A DNA stretch of 23,684 bases from an uncultured candidate division Zixibacteria bacterium (lineage in GTDB: Bacteria; Zixibacteria; MSB-5A5; GN15; FEB-12). The notes beneath the pieces were generated by a model. That model worked only from the letters and a program-made list of their open reading frames with translations, searched no databases and was not told where the DNA came from. How positions within the stretch are numbered: position 1 is the first letter of the stretch; each line of letters begins with the position of its first letter. Positions 1 through 9,363 of this stretch are shown in pieces. Made by a program: the position numbers and the translations under genes. The DNA lies in assembly GCA_913009765.1 (NCBI GenBank), contig CAJVYT010000021.1, positions 1 to 23,684 on the forward strand, written 5' to 3'.

Positions 1-57
1 AGAACTTCCGCCTAATAGAAGCAACATAATAAAAATTGTAATTCTATATTTTTTCAT
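1..57 (-). CDS. Start of an exported protein, third gene of the sigma/anti-sigma operon (partial)
   Basis: Only the first 19 codons are inside the window. They read as a typical signal peptide start: a basic N-terminus (MKKYR) followed by a hydrophobic run rich in I, L and M and then GGSS. The ATG at 57-55 shares its A with the TAA stop of the anti-sigma gene (TAATG). A GGAG ribosome site lies 10 bases upstream, inside the end of the anti-sigma gene. This supports a translationally coupled third gene that is exported or membrane-anchored. Its function cannot be told from the visible part. Confidence 0.6.
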   Translation of the reverse strand, partial: MKKYRITIFIMLLLLGGSS

Positions 58-614
58 TAGAGAATTTCTCCAATATTAAGATTTTCTTCAAGATATTTAT
101 ACTCTTCCTCTGAAATATCATCAAGCATATTCAGATCATTGTCCAGTCCAAATTCAGAGGTATAGTCATCGACAAATTCGGAAAAATCAACTTCAGTAAG
201 AAATTTGGTGTCCTCATCGTTTAATGAGAAAGATAAATATTCGCTATTTGTATTCACGGCTGTTTGAGTTGATGTATCAAATTGTAATAAAACTTTTGTT
301 AAGAGTCCAACGCCTAAAACTAAAAAGAGTGCAGCTGCCATAGGAACATACGATTTCCATCTGCTTTTGACATCAACAACTTTGGATAGTTCCAGTTGAT
401 CAATTTTATCATTAACTGCTTCGACTCTTTTGGCAACAATTTCATCAGATTCAAAAAAGAGCTCATCGGAACCGATAGTTGTAGAAACAGCATGTAAATT
501 GTCAAAAATATCTTTGCAGGAATCACAGGTATTGATATGTTTCAGCAGTTCACTTGAGAATGAATTTATACCAAACGATTCAAATAGTTCTTGTTCATAT
601 TTTTTACAATTCAT
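57..614 (-). CDS. Zinc-type transmembrane anti-sigma factor
   Basis: Probable membrane anti-sigma factor for the ECF sigma factor encoded just upstream. Counting from the ATG at 614 the protein has 185 residues. The N-terminal cytoplasmic part has the H-x3-C-x2-C motif of zinc anti-sigma (ZAS) domains (H26, C30, C33, plus C3). One membrane segment lies at about 89-106, and the acidic C-terminal part (about 110-185) would be periplasmic. A GTG three codons upstream (623) is also in frame. The ATG is preferred because AAGGTGG sits 5 bases before it and the ATG overlaps the TGA of the sigma gene (ATGA), a coupling arrangement common in sigma/anti-sigma pairs. The family role, sequestering the sigma factor until an envelope signal arrives, is established. 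The signal here is unknown. Confidence 0.8.
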   Translation of the reverse strand: MNCKKYEQELFESFGINSFSSELLKHINTCDSCKDIFDNLHAVSTTIGSDELFFESDEIVAKRVEAVNDKIDQLELSKVVDVKSRWKSYVPMAAALFLVLGVGLLTKVLLQFDTSTQTAVNTNSEYLSFSLNDEDTKFLTEVDFSEFVDDYTSEFGLDNDLNMLDDISEEEYKYLEENLNIGEIL

Positions 615-1168
615 ACTGTCCACCTTTGTTTTGTGGCAAGATTGCGAAGTTTTTTCACCGCTTCGCGATAAAGTGTTTTAACCGTTCCCAATGCTTTTCC
701 GGTTGTGTCGGCGATTTCTGCAAAAGACAAACCTTTATAAAACCTAAATTCAAAAACAGCCCGTTGCTCTTTTGGCAATGTATTTAAAAACGAAAGAACT
801 TTATCTTGCAGTTCCTTTTGATATAAATCACGTTCGGGACTGCTGGTAGATGCTTGGCTGTCGAAATCAAAATCTTTGATATGCCGTTCTTCTTTTTTTA
901 TGGCGTTTAAAGATTTATTGTAAGCTATTCGGTAGAGCCAGCTCTCAAACTTTGCATCAAAATTAAAGGTATGTAAATTCTGCCAAGCAGCAACAAAAGA
1001 GTCTTGGGCTATATCAACAGCTAAGTCTCTATCAGAAGTCATTTTATATGTCAGAGCTGTTATTTTATTCATAAGTATTCTCACTATTTCAGAAAAAGCT
1101 TGTCTATCGCCTTTCTGTGCTTTTTTTACGAAGTCATCAACTGATATGCGGCTTTCAATTTTCATCAT
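611..1168 (-). CDS. ECF-type RNA polymerase sigma factor (sigma-70 family)
   Basis: An extracytoplasmic-function sigma factor of 185 residues, the usual size for the group. Region 2 lies at about 20-95, with the typical D-x-AQD-x-F-x-x-x-W helix and the F-x-SWLYRIA-x-N segment that binds the -10 element. After a linker, region 4 spans about 125-178 with LP-x-EQR-x-VF-x-x-RF and a helix-turn-helix (LSFAEIADTTGKALGTVKT) for -35 recognition. There is no region 1 or 3. Two adjacent ATGs (1168 and 1165) could start it and neither has a clear ribosome site. A TATAAA-like box at 1184-1179 is so close that a very short leader is possible (inference). The gene is coupled to the anti-sigma gene by an ATGA overlap. 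The regulon and stimulus cannot be read here. Confidence 0.9.
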   Translation of the reverse strand: MMKIESRISVDDFVKKAQKGDRQAFSEIVRILMNKITALTYKMTSDRDLAVDIAQDSFVAAWQNLHTFNFDAKFESWLYRIAYNKSLNAIKKEERHIKDFDFDSQASTSSPERDLYQKELQDKVLSFLNTLPKEQRAVFEFRFYKGLSFAEIADTTGKALGTVKTLYREAVKKLRNLATKQRWTV

Positions 1169-1230
1169 ATTCTGTTCGTTTATAAGACAAGAGAATCAAT
1201 CAAAAAGATTAATAATAATGAATCATACAT

Positions 1231-1256
1231 AAAAAAAGCCGGATATTACTCCGGCT
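1231..1256 (-). terminator. Intrinsic terminator after mreB
   Basis: On the minus strand a 7-bp stem (arms 1250-1256 and 1237-1243, AGCCGGA/TCCGGCT, 6-base loop) is followed by seven T. It lies 19 bases past the mreB stop and separates mreB from the sigma factor operon. Confidence 0.85.
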
Positions 1257-1274
1257 CAATAACTTAATATATTA

Positions 1275-2303
1275 TTAGTCGCGTCTGCTTCTTTCTAAAA
1301 CCTTAGAATAACCGGCAAAATCCGATAAAACCTTACCTGAACCTCGAACGACACATGTAAGCGGGTCTTCGGCAACATTGACCGGAAGATTTGTTTCTTG
1401 TCTCAGGCGTTTATCTAATCCACGAAGTAAAGCACCGCCACCTGTCAAAATAATACCCCGCTCCAAAATATCAGATGCTAATTCCGGGGGAGTTTGTTCA
1501 AGTGCCTGTCTGACAGCTTCCACAATTGTATCTACTGTTTCAGAAATAGCTTCTCTAACTTGCACCGATGAGAGATTAAGATTTTTAGGAACCCCGGCAA
1601 CAAGGTCACGACCTTTGATTTCCATAGAAATTTCTTTGTCCAAAGGAAAAGCTGAACCAATTTGAATTTTAATTTCTTCGGCGGTTAATTCACCAATAAG
1701 CAGGTTGTAATTTTTTTTGAGATACATAATGATAGCATCATTGAATTCATCTCCGGCAATACGCACCGACGTATCATTGATAATTCCATTTAATGCAATA
1801 ACGGCAATTTCAGAAGTTCCCCCACCAATGTCAATAACCATAGAACCGGAAGGCTGGTCAACGGGCAGTCCTACCCCAATAGCGGCAGCCATAGGTTCTT
1901 GGATAAGATACACTTCTCTCGCTCCGGCATTTTCTGCCGAGTCTCGCACAGCTCTTTTTTCAACTTCGGTAATACCCGACGGCACCGAGATAACAACCCG
2001 TGGTTTCATTAGAAATTTATGTTTAACGACCCGTCGGATAAAATCCGCAATGAGTCTTTCGCAAATATCAAAATCAGCAATAACGCCATCTTTAAGCGGT
2101 CTGATAGCGGCAATATTTCCGGGTGTTCGCCCCATCATTTCTTTTGCGGCTGAACCGATAGCAAGGACTTTACCGGTAGATTTTTCAATAGCCACGACAG
2201 AAGGTTCATTTAAAACTATTCCCTGTCCCTTGACATACACTAAGGTATTTGCGGTCCCTAAATCTATCCCAATATCATTTGATAATGAATCAAAAATTCC
2301 CAA
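1275..2303 (-). CDS. mreB: Rod shape-determining protein MreB (bacterial actin)
   Basis: Actin-like ATPase that forms membrane-associated filaments and guides lateral cell wall synthesis. The 342-residue product is close to usual MreB length and carries the actin-fold ATP motifs in order: phosphate-1 GIDLGTAN (about 12-19), the KDGVIADF segment (about 71-78), phosphate-2 [10 protein letters not shown] (about 156-165) and adenosine loop [11 protein letters not shown] (about 285-295). The start is a TTG at 2303-2301. The reading [19 protein letters not shown] fits the family and AAAGGG lies 7 bases upstream, with no ATG nearby. mreB stands alone: mreC and mreD are not next to it in this window and the upstream neighbour is maeB. 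A terminator follows. The window suggests a rod-shaped cell. Confidence 0.97.
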   Translation of the reverse strand: MGIFDSLSNDIGIDLGTANTLVYVKGQGIVLNEPSVVAIEKSTGKVLAIGSAAKEMMGRTPGNIAAIRPLKDGVIADFDICERLIADFIRRVVKHKFLMKPRVVISVPSGITEVEKRAVRDSAENAGAREVYLIQEPMAAAIGVGLPVDQPSGSMVIDIGGGTSEIAVIALNGIINDTSVRIAGDEFNDAIIMYLKKNYNLLIGELTAEEIKIQIGSAFPLDKEISMEIKGRDLVAGVPKNLNLSSVQVREAISETVDTIVEAVRQALEQTPPELASDILERGIILTGGGALLRGLDKRLRQETNLPVNVAEDPLTCVVRGSGKVLSDFAGYSKVLERSRRD

Positions 2304-2449
2304 GTCAAATCCCTTTAACTAAAAAGCATTTTATTAAAACTATATCTATACTATTCATAGATATACGCCATTGAGTAAGTTTACTGATTTAAATAGGAAA
2401 GAGCAAATAAAAAAAAAGAGAAAATTAAATTGTCAAATTTCTGCAATAA

Positions 2450-2476
2450 AAAAAGCCCGCACTAAGCGAGCTTTTT
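2450..2476 (-). terminator. Intrinsic terminator after maeB
   Basis: Arms 2450-2460 and 2466-2476 pair over 11 positions with one C/A mismatch around a 5-base loop (ACTAA). On the minus strand it ends in a run of T (complement of 2446-2454), so it ends maeB. The plus-strand side also ends in five T, but no plus-strand gene reads into it. Confidence 0.8.
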
Positions 2477-2497
2477 ATATATCTAAAGCATAAATAA

Positions 2498-4738
2498 TTA
2501 TTGAGCGTCGACAACAGCAATTGAAGCCATATCGACAATTTCACTCACTGTCAAAGTAGGATGCAGCACATGTACCGGTTTGGATAATCCCATAAGAATC
2601 GGTCCAACCGCTTCCAATCCACCCATACGCTGAGCCAGTTTATAAGCGATATTTCCTGAGTTTAGGTCAGGGAAAATCATAATATTGGCATCTTCTTTCA
2701 GTTCTGAAAATGGGTATCTTCGTTGACGATACTCAGGCATTAAAGCAGTATCCGCCTGCATTTCACCTTCAATATTGAGTTCAGGGGCTTTTTGTTTTAC
2801 AATTGCTGTTGCTTTGGCGACTTTTTTTGATTGAGCATATACAGCCGAACCAAAATTTGAAAATGAGAGCATAGCAATTCTCGGTTCAATATTAAACCGC
2901 TTCGCAACTTTGGCAGACTCAATTGCAATTTCTGCCAATTCTTCCGCAGTAGGATCAATATTCACTGTTGTATCAGCAAACATATACATCTTATCTTTCT
3001 GAATCATGGCAAACATTCCCGATACGCGAGAAACTCCTTTTGCAAGATCGATAATCTCAAGTGCCGGACGAATTGTGGCAGGATAATCAGATCTTACCCC
3101 GGAAAGAACAGTATCACATGCACCGGTATCAAGCATCATTAGACCAAAATAGGTTCTGTCTCTCATCAACCAAGTTGCTTTTTCTAAAGAGACACCTTTA
3201 CGACTCCTCTTGTCATAATATCTTTGAGCAAAGTCTTGACGGCTTGAGGATTCAATCGGATCTATTATTTCTATTCCTGTTAAATCTATTTCATGCTCTA
3301 TTGCAATATTATTGATAATATCAGGTTTACCCAAAACAATAGCTTTACCTATACCTTCGGAATTAACCGTATGAGCTGCTCGTAAAATTCGTTTTGAATC
3401 GCCTTCCGGGAAGACAATTTTTTTCGGATTCCGTTTTGCTTTATCAGTCATTACTCTCATGACAGATCGACCATTACCAATACGAGAAGCAAGTTCTTCT
3501 TTATATGCCTCTATATCAATAATATTTTTTGCAACTCCCGAGTCGATAGCAGCTTTAGCCACAGCAGCAGCTTCCCATACCAAGATTCTCGGATCAAACG
3601 GTTTTGGTATCAAATATTCTCTACCAAATTTAAAATATTCTACTCCGTAAGCTTGAGCTACTTCCGGCGGGACATCCTCTTTTGCCAATGAAGCAAGTGC
3701 TTTCACCGCAGCAATTTTCATTTCTTCATTTATCGCAGTCGCATGTACATCTAATGCTCCGCGGAAAATAAAAGGAAACCCCAGCACGTTGTTCACTTGG
3801 TTTGGATAATCCGAACGACCGGTTGCCATAATAACATCTTTGCGGGCAGCAACAGCATCAGAATATGTAATTTCCGGGTCAGGATTTGCCATTGCAAAAA
3901 TAATAGGGTCTTTTGCCATCGACTTTACCATTTTCTGAGTAACTAAATCTTTTGCAGAAACTCCGACAAAAACATCTGCATCAACCATTGCTTCTTCTAA
4001 AGTATGAATATCTGTTTTGCGGACAAATTGCTGTTTGTATTTATTAAAAGTATCTCCGCGACCTTCATACATAACACCTTTTGAGTCAACCATCAGTACA
4101 TTGTCAGGTGAGACACCTAAAGAAAGAGCCAATTTGGCACAGGCAATACCTGCCGCACCGGCACCGGCATACACAACTTTAATTTTAGATATGTCTTTTT
4201 TCACAATTTCTAAGGCGTTGACTAATGCTGCGGCAGAGATAATAGCAGTACCATGCTGGTCATCATGAAATACCGGAATGTTCATAGTCTTTTTTAATTC
4301 TTCTTCAATATAAAAACATTCAGGTCCTTTGATATCTTCTAAATTAATACCACCAAAGGTCGGTTCCAGCAATTGACATGCTTTGATAATTTCATCTGAA
4401 TCTTGAGTATTGAGTTCAATATCAAATACATCAATATCAGCAAACCGCTTGAAAAGAACTCCTTTACCCTCCATAACCGGCTTACCAGCAGCAGCCCCAA
4501 TATTTCCTAAACCTAAAACTGCAGTACCGTTTGACACAACTGCCACAAGGTTTCCTTTGGCAGTATATTTATATACATCTTCGGGATTGTTATAAATCTC
4601 CATACACGGGTCAGCAACTCCCGGTGTATATGCTAATGATAAATCTGTTTGGGTTGAACATGGTTTTGTTGGGGTAACTTCTATTTTTCCACGCCGTCCC
4701 CTACTGTGGTAATCTAATGCCTGTTGTTTGGTTATCAT
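2498..4738 (-). CDS. maeB: NADP-type malic enzyme fused to a phosphotransacetylase-like domain (MaeB)
   Basis: Oxidative decarboxylation of malate to pyruvate with reduction of NAD(P); it supplies pyruvate and reducing power. The 746 residues match the long MaeB form. The malic enzyme N-terminal domain contains the catalytic tyrosine in LAYTPGVA (about 36-42), the lysine of MEGKGVLFK (about 89-97, Lys92) and FHDDQHGTA (about 157-165). A Rossmann nucleotide site follows (GAGAAGIA, about 192-199). From about 430 to the end lies a phosphate acetyl/butyryl-transferase-like domain (starting near KIVFPEGD), which in the MaeB family is thought to be regulatory, sensing acetyl-CoA, not catalytic. The ATG has TAGGAG 10 bases upstream. 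It is flanked by terminators and so monocistronic. NADP preference is inferred from family, not from a residue check. Confidence 0.95.
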   Translation of the reverse strand: MITKQQALDYHSRGRRGKIEVTPTKPCSTQTDLSLAYTPGVADPCMEIYNNPEDVYKYTAKGNLVAVVSNGTAVLGLGNIGAAAGKPVMEGKGVLFKRFADIDVFDIELNTQDSDEIIKACQLLEPTFGGINLEDIKGPECFYIEEELKKTMNIPVFHDDQHGTAIISAAALVNALEIVKKDISKIKVVYAGAGAAGIACAKLALSLGVSPDNVLMVDSKGVMYEGRGDTFNKYKQQFVRKTDIHTLEEAMVDADVFVGVSAKDLVTQKMVKSMAKDPIIFAMANPDPEITYSDAVAARKDVIMATGRSDYPNQVNNVLGFPFIFRGALDVHATAINEEMKIAAVKALASLAKEDVPPEVAQAYGVEYFKFGREYLIPKPFDPRILVWEAAAVAKAAIDSGVAKNIIDIEAYKEELASRIGNGRSVMRVMTDKAKRNPKKIVFPEGDSKRILRAAHTVNSEGIGKAIVLGKPDIINNIAIEHEIDLTGIEIIDPIESSSRQDFAQRYYDKRSRKGVSLEKATWLMRDRTYFGLMMLDTGACDTVLSGVRSDYPATIRPALEIIDLAKGVSRVSGMFAMIQKDKMYMFADTTVNIDPTAEELAEIAIESAKVAKRFNIEPRIAMLSFSNFGSAVYAQSKKVAKATAIVKQKAPELNIEGEMQADTALMPEYRQRRYPFSELKEDANIMIFPDLNSGNIAYKLAQRMGGLEAVGPILMGLSKPVHVLHPTLTVSEIVDMASIAVVDAQ

Positions 4739-4923
4739 TTGGTAATAACTCCTACAGTGTATTTCAAATACAAAAGATCAATATGCCGAGGATTTCTCGG
4801 CTGACCATCATTGTTATTTTTTTCACAAAGATTATATATCATATATTTACTATTAGTCAAGCTGTTTTCAAAGACAATCTATCAATTTTTATATACAAAA
4901 ACCAACCAAAATTGTATCCATTT

Positions 4924-4954
4924 AAAAAAAATGGAGTCCATGTTTGGACTCCAT
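4924..4954 (-). terminator. Intrinsic terminator after ppiD
   Basis: A perfect 9-bp stem (arms 4931-4939 and 4946-4954, ATGGAGTCC, 6-base loop) is followed on the minus strand by seven T. It begins 24 bases past the ppiD stop. Confidence 0.85.
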
Positions 4955-4977
4955 TAATAAGATTTTCTAAGTGTATA

Positions 4978-6807
4978 TTAATACTGACGGCTTGATGTCC
5001 GTAATGATTGGATGTTATTGACAATTTCAGAATTTTTTATCAAATTTTCATACCAGTTATTAAATAATTCTTTTTGTTTATTTACAAGGATAACATTTGT
5101 CAATGAGTCTTTTTGGGTTGTAAATTGATTTAAATCTACGGTAGTTTTCTTAAGTAATTTAAAGATAATTGTTCCCTGGTTGTAATCAATCGGACCTGAC
5201 ATATCACCTATATTTTCTAAAGCAAAGGCAGCCCCTTGAGCTTTCGGAGAATTGGAAAGACCTTTCACATATCCGCCTCGAGCAAATTCCTTTGTTTCTT
5301 CATATTTAATATTATGTTTTTTGGCAGCTTTCTTAAATGAAACACCATTTTGAATATCAGCCCAAATCGCAGTTGCGGTATCAGAACACAATGATTGAAT
5401 TTTTTCTTTACGAACATCTAGTTTTACTTTTCTTTCACAAACATCATACGGAGCCTGTCCGGCAGGTAATTTTTCAATCAACTGAATCACAAACTGCTTA
5501 GTAGAATTCTCTAAAACCTGAGATATTGCATCTACTTCATTTTCAAACGCAAAATCAGACGCGGACTTATCTCTACCCAAAAATTGGATATTGGCACCAC
5601 GTTCAAAAGGTACAGTTTTATTTGGAGTTAAATTATTTTTGGCGGCAGCTTCCTCAAAACCAAGATCTAAAGCATCAGTACGGAATTTACTTAATTTTCT
5701 GTTTGCTATATCTAATGTTTCTTGAGATGGAACTACTTTGATAAGAATATGAGATGCTTTTACTTTTTTAACAGTTTTTCCACCTTCTGTTTCATCTTTG
5801 AACCCAAAGTTTTTAATAATATGCCATCCAAATTGAGTTTTAACTGGTGGGGAGATATCTCCCTTTTTCATAGAAAACACCATTTTGTCAAATTCAGGAA
5901 CCATTTGTCCTTTTGGGAACCATCCTAAATCACCTCCGGCAGCAGCTGAATTATCTTGTGAATAGATTTTTGCTATTTCGGCAAAATCAGCACCGGCGGA
6001 AAGTGAATCAGCAATGAGTAGAATCTGAGTTTGTCCGTTTGCCCAATCTGCTTGTGATGCTTTTTTATCAATAGAAACTAAATTAATTACAGCACGTTCT
6101 TTAAGAGTATATTCATCTTTATGTGTGTTATAGTATTCTTGATATTGATCATCAGTAAAAGTTAGCCCTAAACGAGAAAAAGGACCATACCCGACATTGA
6201 TCATGCCGACTTGTATTTTTTCATTTAAAGCGACAAAATAATCTTTAACTTCATTTTCGGTAACATGGGCAGCCTGAATAATCATTTCCTGAAGTTTCAT
6301 TTTCTTTATTTCATTTCTAAAATACGAATCATAGCTAGCCCATACAGAAGCATAATTTGGATCTGCTAATGCGTTAATATATTTTTGATAATCAAATTGT
6401 CCGTTTGTTTGAAAAGTCGGAGACTGCATAAAAACTTGCGGAGGAGAATACTTTAAGAAATCGTACAGTTCATCATCAGAAACGGTAATATTATGTTTGG
6501 CAATTTCCTGACCTAATAAACGTTCATATTGAATTTGTGACCAAGCGTTATCATAAAGTTCGTTTTGTTTGGCATCAGAAATTTCTTCATCTGATTTTTG
6601 CTGTTCAGCTTTGACTAAATTATCATAGACTCTTTGAAAGTCTGTCCATGAAATTTCTTCGCCATTGATAACAGCAGCTAAATTACTTGTTTCATACTTT
6701 TTCCGACTACTCATGCCGGCACCCCATTGAAAGATAATAGTAGCTAAAAAGCCTACTAAAGCAATCATCATAATCGGCACTATCATCCTTCTTAAAAAAT
6801 CAAACAT
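4978..6807 (-). CDS. ppiD: Membrane-anchored periplasmic peptidyl-prolyl isomerase, PpiD/SurA type
   Basis: Periplasmic folding factor that meets proteins leaving the Sec translocon, tethered to the inner membrane. The 609-residue protein starts with a short basic stretch and one membrane helix (about 9-28). A SurA/PpiD-like chaperone region follows from about 42 to 200 (AAVINGEEISWTDFQ opens it, as in PpiD). A parvulin domain spans about 238-335, with AGGDLGWFPKGQMVPEFD and FGWHIIK. At about 350 a second parvulin-like opening (KASHILIKV) appears and then diverges, so a second domain may be present but degenerate. The rest (about 390-609) is a poorly recognised extension. TAAGGAG lies 9 bases before the ATG, an excellent ribosome site. 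A terminator follows, and the next gene on the other strand is a periplasmic peptidase. Confidence 0.85.
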   Translation of the reverse strand: MFDFLRRMIVPIMMIALVGFLATIIFQWGAGMSSRKKYETSNLAAVINGEEISWTDFQRVYDNLVKAEQQKSDEEISDAKQNELYDNAWSQIQYERLLGQEIAKHNITVSDDELYDFLKYSPPQVFMQSPTFQTNGQFDYQKYINALADPNYASVWASYDSYFRNEIKKMKLQEMIIQAAHVTENEVKDYFVALNEKIQVGMINVGYGPFSRLGLTFTDDQYQEYYNTHKDEYTLKERAVINLVSIDKKASQADWANGQTQILLIADSLSAGADFAEIAKIYSQDNSAAAGGDLGWFPKGQMVPEFDKMVFSMKKGDISPPVKTQFGWHIIKNFGFKDETEGGKTVKKVKASHILIKVVPSQETLDIANRKLSKFRTDALDLGFEEAAAKNNLTPNKTVPFERGANIQFLGRDKSASDFAFENEVDAISQVLENSTKQFVIQLIEKLPAGQAPYDVCERKVKLDVRKEKIQSLCSDTATAIWADIQNGVSFKKAAKKHNIKYEETKEFARGGYVKGLSNSPKAQGAAFALENIGDMSGPIDYNQGTIIFKLLKKTTVDLNQFTTQKDSLTNVILVNKQKELFNNWYENLIKNSEIVNNIQSLRTSSRQY

Positions 6808-6935
6808 CAGGTGTTTCTCCTTAGATATATATAATTATTCTTTTCTAACTTAATAAATCCGATTCTGTCTATAAAACCGAAGTCTTTGAATATAATTTAA
6901 TAAAATAATTTGGCAACCTAACTTTTCGACAAATA

Positions 6936-6966
6936 TTGATAAATTTATCTGAAATTGTCATATAAT
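6936..6966 (+). promoter_or_regulatory. Possible sigma70-type promoter for the M23 peptidase/rhomboid pair
   Basis: A perfect TATAAT (6961-6966) is preceded by TTGATA (6936-6941) with a 19-base spacer, somewhat longer than ideal. It lies in the 248-bp divergent region between ppiD and the peptidase gene, about 90 bases before the chosen start. No convincing ppiD promoter was recognised on the opposite strand. Confidence 0.35.
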
Positions 6967-7055
6967 TTTATCAATTTACGTTAATTAAAAGTTTGATTTC
7001 CTGCATCAATATACTACTTTCTTTGTTTAAGAATGAAAATAAGGAAAAAATCAAC

Positions 7056-9344
7056 ATGTATACCATATCGGCGAGACTTATAAAACCGTTAATTATTATC
7101 CTGCTTCTACTTAGCTTTAATACATTATTAGCATCTGAATGGCCTATTAAAAAAGAAATTGATCTCTCAAGCGGATTTGGAGATTTTCGTGAAAACAGAT
7201 TTCATACCGGTATAGATATTCGAACCGGCGGAAAAATCGGTACACAAATTTTTGCACCTGTTTCAGGATATATACTTCGCGTGAGAACAGCATATACCGG
7301 TTATGGAAAAGGGTTGTATTTACGAGGTGATGATGGTTTTATATATGTTTTTGGGCATTTGCATGATTTTGAACCAAGAATTGATTCCCTAATTAAAACA
7401 ACTCAAAGAGATACAAAAAGATATTTTCAGGATATTGCTTTACCAAAAGGGCAACTCAAAATTAAAAAAGGTGATTTTCTAGGTTATACCGGTCAAACCG
7501 GTGCCGGAGCACCTCATTTACATTTTGAAAAACGAACAGCCGATAATTTTCCACTCAACCCTCTCAAAAATGGATTTTCTCTCAATGATAAGATAAAACC
7601 GATTTTTTCTAAAATCGGTTTTAAAATGTTAGATGATTACGCACTGTTTGATAATGGACGCAGAGAGCTTGAGTTTACACCAAAATTTGATTCGGTCTCG
7701 CAAAACTATTATCTTGATACTTTACTATATTTTAATAATCCGTTCGGATTGTTTGCGGGAGTTTTTGACCAAATGCGAAAAGGCGGAATGCAGCAGTCTG
7801 TATATAAACTTACTCTTAAGATTGATAATAAGGAATTCTATGCGGTAACATTTGATACCATAGATTTTGAAACACAAAGAGCAGTAAATTTTAGATATGA
7901 ATATTTACAAGCTGTAAATAACGAAAAAAGAGTACAGCGTTTATACAATGCTGATGGTCATGATTATAAGGGGGCTGTATCACAAAATAAAAGTAACGGC
8001 AAAATAGGGTACAAAAAAAACATAACATACGGTCACCATAGTGCCGAAATAATTGCCGAAGATTGTTTTGGCAACAAACGCTCACTCCTTTTTGATTTTA
8101 TATTTGGTCCTCAAGAAGAACTATTCCGGTTGGATTCTGAAATTGTAAAATTAAAAAAAGAACATTATTTTTATTTTACTCCTATCAAAGAAATTGCAGC
8201 AATGCAAATTGATTCTCTTGTACCATTTATGAATCGGGCTGACAAATGGGGCAAAGTAAACAAATCTGAAGTTAAGACTTTAGAAAACGGGCAAATTCAA
8301 TGTAAATTAAACGGATATAAAACGAATAGGACAACAATACGATTATTTGTCTTTTCAAAAAAAGCTGTAATACGGGATAATATTTTTAGCGGTATACAGC
8401 CCAAAGGTAAGCTAAGCGTTACACTCAATTATGAAATTTTAGAAGACGGAATACTCGCAAACCTTCATGTCAAAGCAAAACAGTCGGCAGATGCCCGTAT
8501 AGAACTTTATTCCAAAGATAAACTTCTTGATGTATTGTACCCTAAATTGTTTAATATGAATTTATACAGCCTCTTTATTCCTCCTTTAAAGAAATATGAA
8601 CAAATAGATAAAATCGGCTATGCGATGTCAAAAGATACTACATACCCATTACAATACAGAGATTCCCTAAAAATATATCTTGTCGGTTATAAAAATAACC
8701 AAAAGATAACATCTCATGGGATGACCTTTGAATTTCAGAAAGATAATTTTTATAAACCACATTTTATACAAATAGATAAAAGATTTTATCTTAAAAATAA
8801 CAAAGAAAGATTAGTTTCAACTCTTGTTGAAATAAAACCAAAAGCATTTTTATGTAAATCAAATTTCAACATAAGTTACGATGTAAGAAAAGGTGACCCC
8901 TTTTATGAACGAACCGGTTTATGCTGGTTTGATGAAAACAAGAAAAAATGGGTATGGCTTGAAAATGAACGAGATGACCATACTCTAAATGCACAATCAA
9001 CAGGCGGAGGCACATTTGCTGTTCTGTATGATTTAGTTCCTCCTGAAATCAGTCGTCTTAATATTATAAACGGCAAAACGTACACAAGCAGAAATTTGAA
9101 AGTAACTTTTTTAGTTGAAGATTTATTATCAGGTATTGCTGATGACCAATCATTTAATGTAAAGCTCGACAAAGAATGGTTGATTCCCGAATATGATCCG
9201 GAAACAAAAAGGTTTATTGCAAGACCGGCTAAGCCTTTAACACCGGGGAAACATCATCTTGGTATTGAAGTCGTTGACAGAGTCGGAAACAAATCAGAAC
9301 AATATCTCAATTTTTTCGTTAAAAAAAATAAAAGTAGAAGATAA
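7056..9344 (+). CDS. Large exported M23 (LytM-type) metallopeptidase
   Basis: Predicted peptidoglycan endopeptidase or LytM-domain regulator acting in the periplasm. From the ATG at 7056 the product has 762 residues. A signal peptide runs to about A26 (hydrophobic LIIILLLLSF core, LLA-SE cleavage). The peptidase domain comes directly after it and keeps all expected ligands: H50-x3-D54 in HTGIDI, H101 in GHLH, and H154-x-H156 in PHLHFE. The remaining roughly 590 residues are beta-rich and unassigned; the last 100 or so (VEDLLSGI ... VVDRVGNKS) look like an immunoglobulin-like module. An in-frame TTG at 6993 would hide the signal peptide; the ATG has TAAGGA 10 bases upstream and is preferred. 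A rhomboid gene follows after 19 bases. M23 domains are usually near the C-terminus, so the N-terminal position is notable. Confidence 0.88.
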   Translation: MYTISARLIKPLIIILLLLSFNTLLASEWPIKKEIDLSSGFGDFRENRFHTGIDIRTGGKIGTQIFAPVSGYILRVRTAYTGYGKGLYLRGDDGFIYVFGHLHDFEPRIDSLIKTTQRDTKRYFQDIALPKGQLKIKKGDFLGYTGQTGAGAPHLHFEKRTADNFPLNPLKNGFSLNDKIKPIFSKIGFKMLDDYALFDNGRRELEFTPKFDSVSQNYYLDTLLYFNNPFGLFAGVFDQMRKGGMQQSVYKLTLKIDNKEFYAVTFDTIDFETQRAVNFRYEYLQAVNNEKRVQRLYNADGHDYKGAVSQNKSNGKIGYKKNITYGHHSAEIIAEDCFGNKRSLLFDFIFGPQEELFRLDSEIVKLKKEHYFYFTPIKEIAAMQIDSLVPFMNRADKWGKVNKSEVKTLENGQIQCKLNGYKTNRTTIRLFVFSKKAVIRDNIFSGIQPKGKLSVTLNYEILEDGILANLHVKAKQSADARIELYSKDKLLDVLYPKLFNMNLYSLFIPPLKKYEQIDKIGYAMSKDTTYPLQYRDSLKIYLVGYKNNQKITSHGMTFEFQKDNFYKPHFIQIDKRFYLKNNKERLVSTLVEIKPKAFLCKSNFNISYDVRKGDPFYERTGLCWFDENKKKWVWLENERDDHTLNAQSTGGGTFAVLYDLVPPEISRLNIINGKTYTSRNLKVTFLVEDLLSGIADDQSFNVKLDKEWLIPEYDPETKRFIARPAKPLTPGKHHLGIEVVDRVGNKSEQYLNFFVKKNKSRR

Positions 9345-9363
9345 TTTTTGAGGATATAAAAAC

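Noticed and set aside
1717..2322. Long plus-strand open frame opposite mreB
   Set aside because: It is fully antisense to a certain mreB, has no family motif and low-complexity Ser/Ile/Pro composition typical of a shadow frame.
6993..7055. TTG start giving a longer M23 peptidase
   Set aside because: It would bury the signal peptide 21 residues inside; the ATG at 7056 has a good ribosome site.
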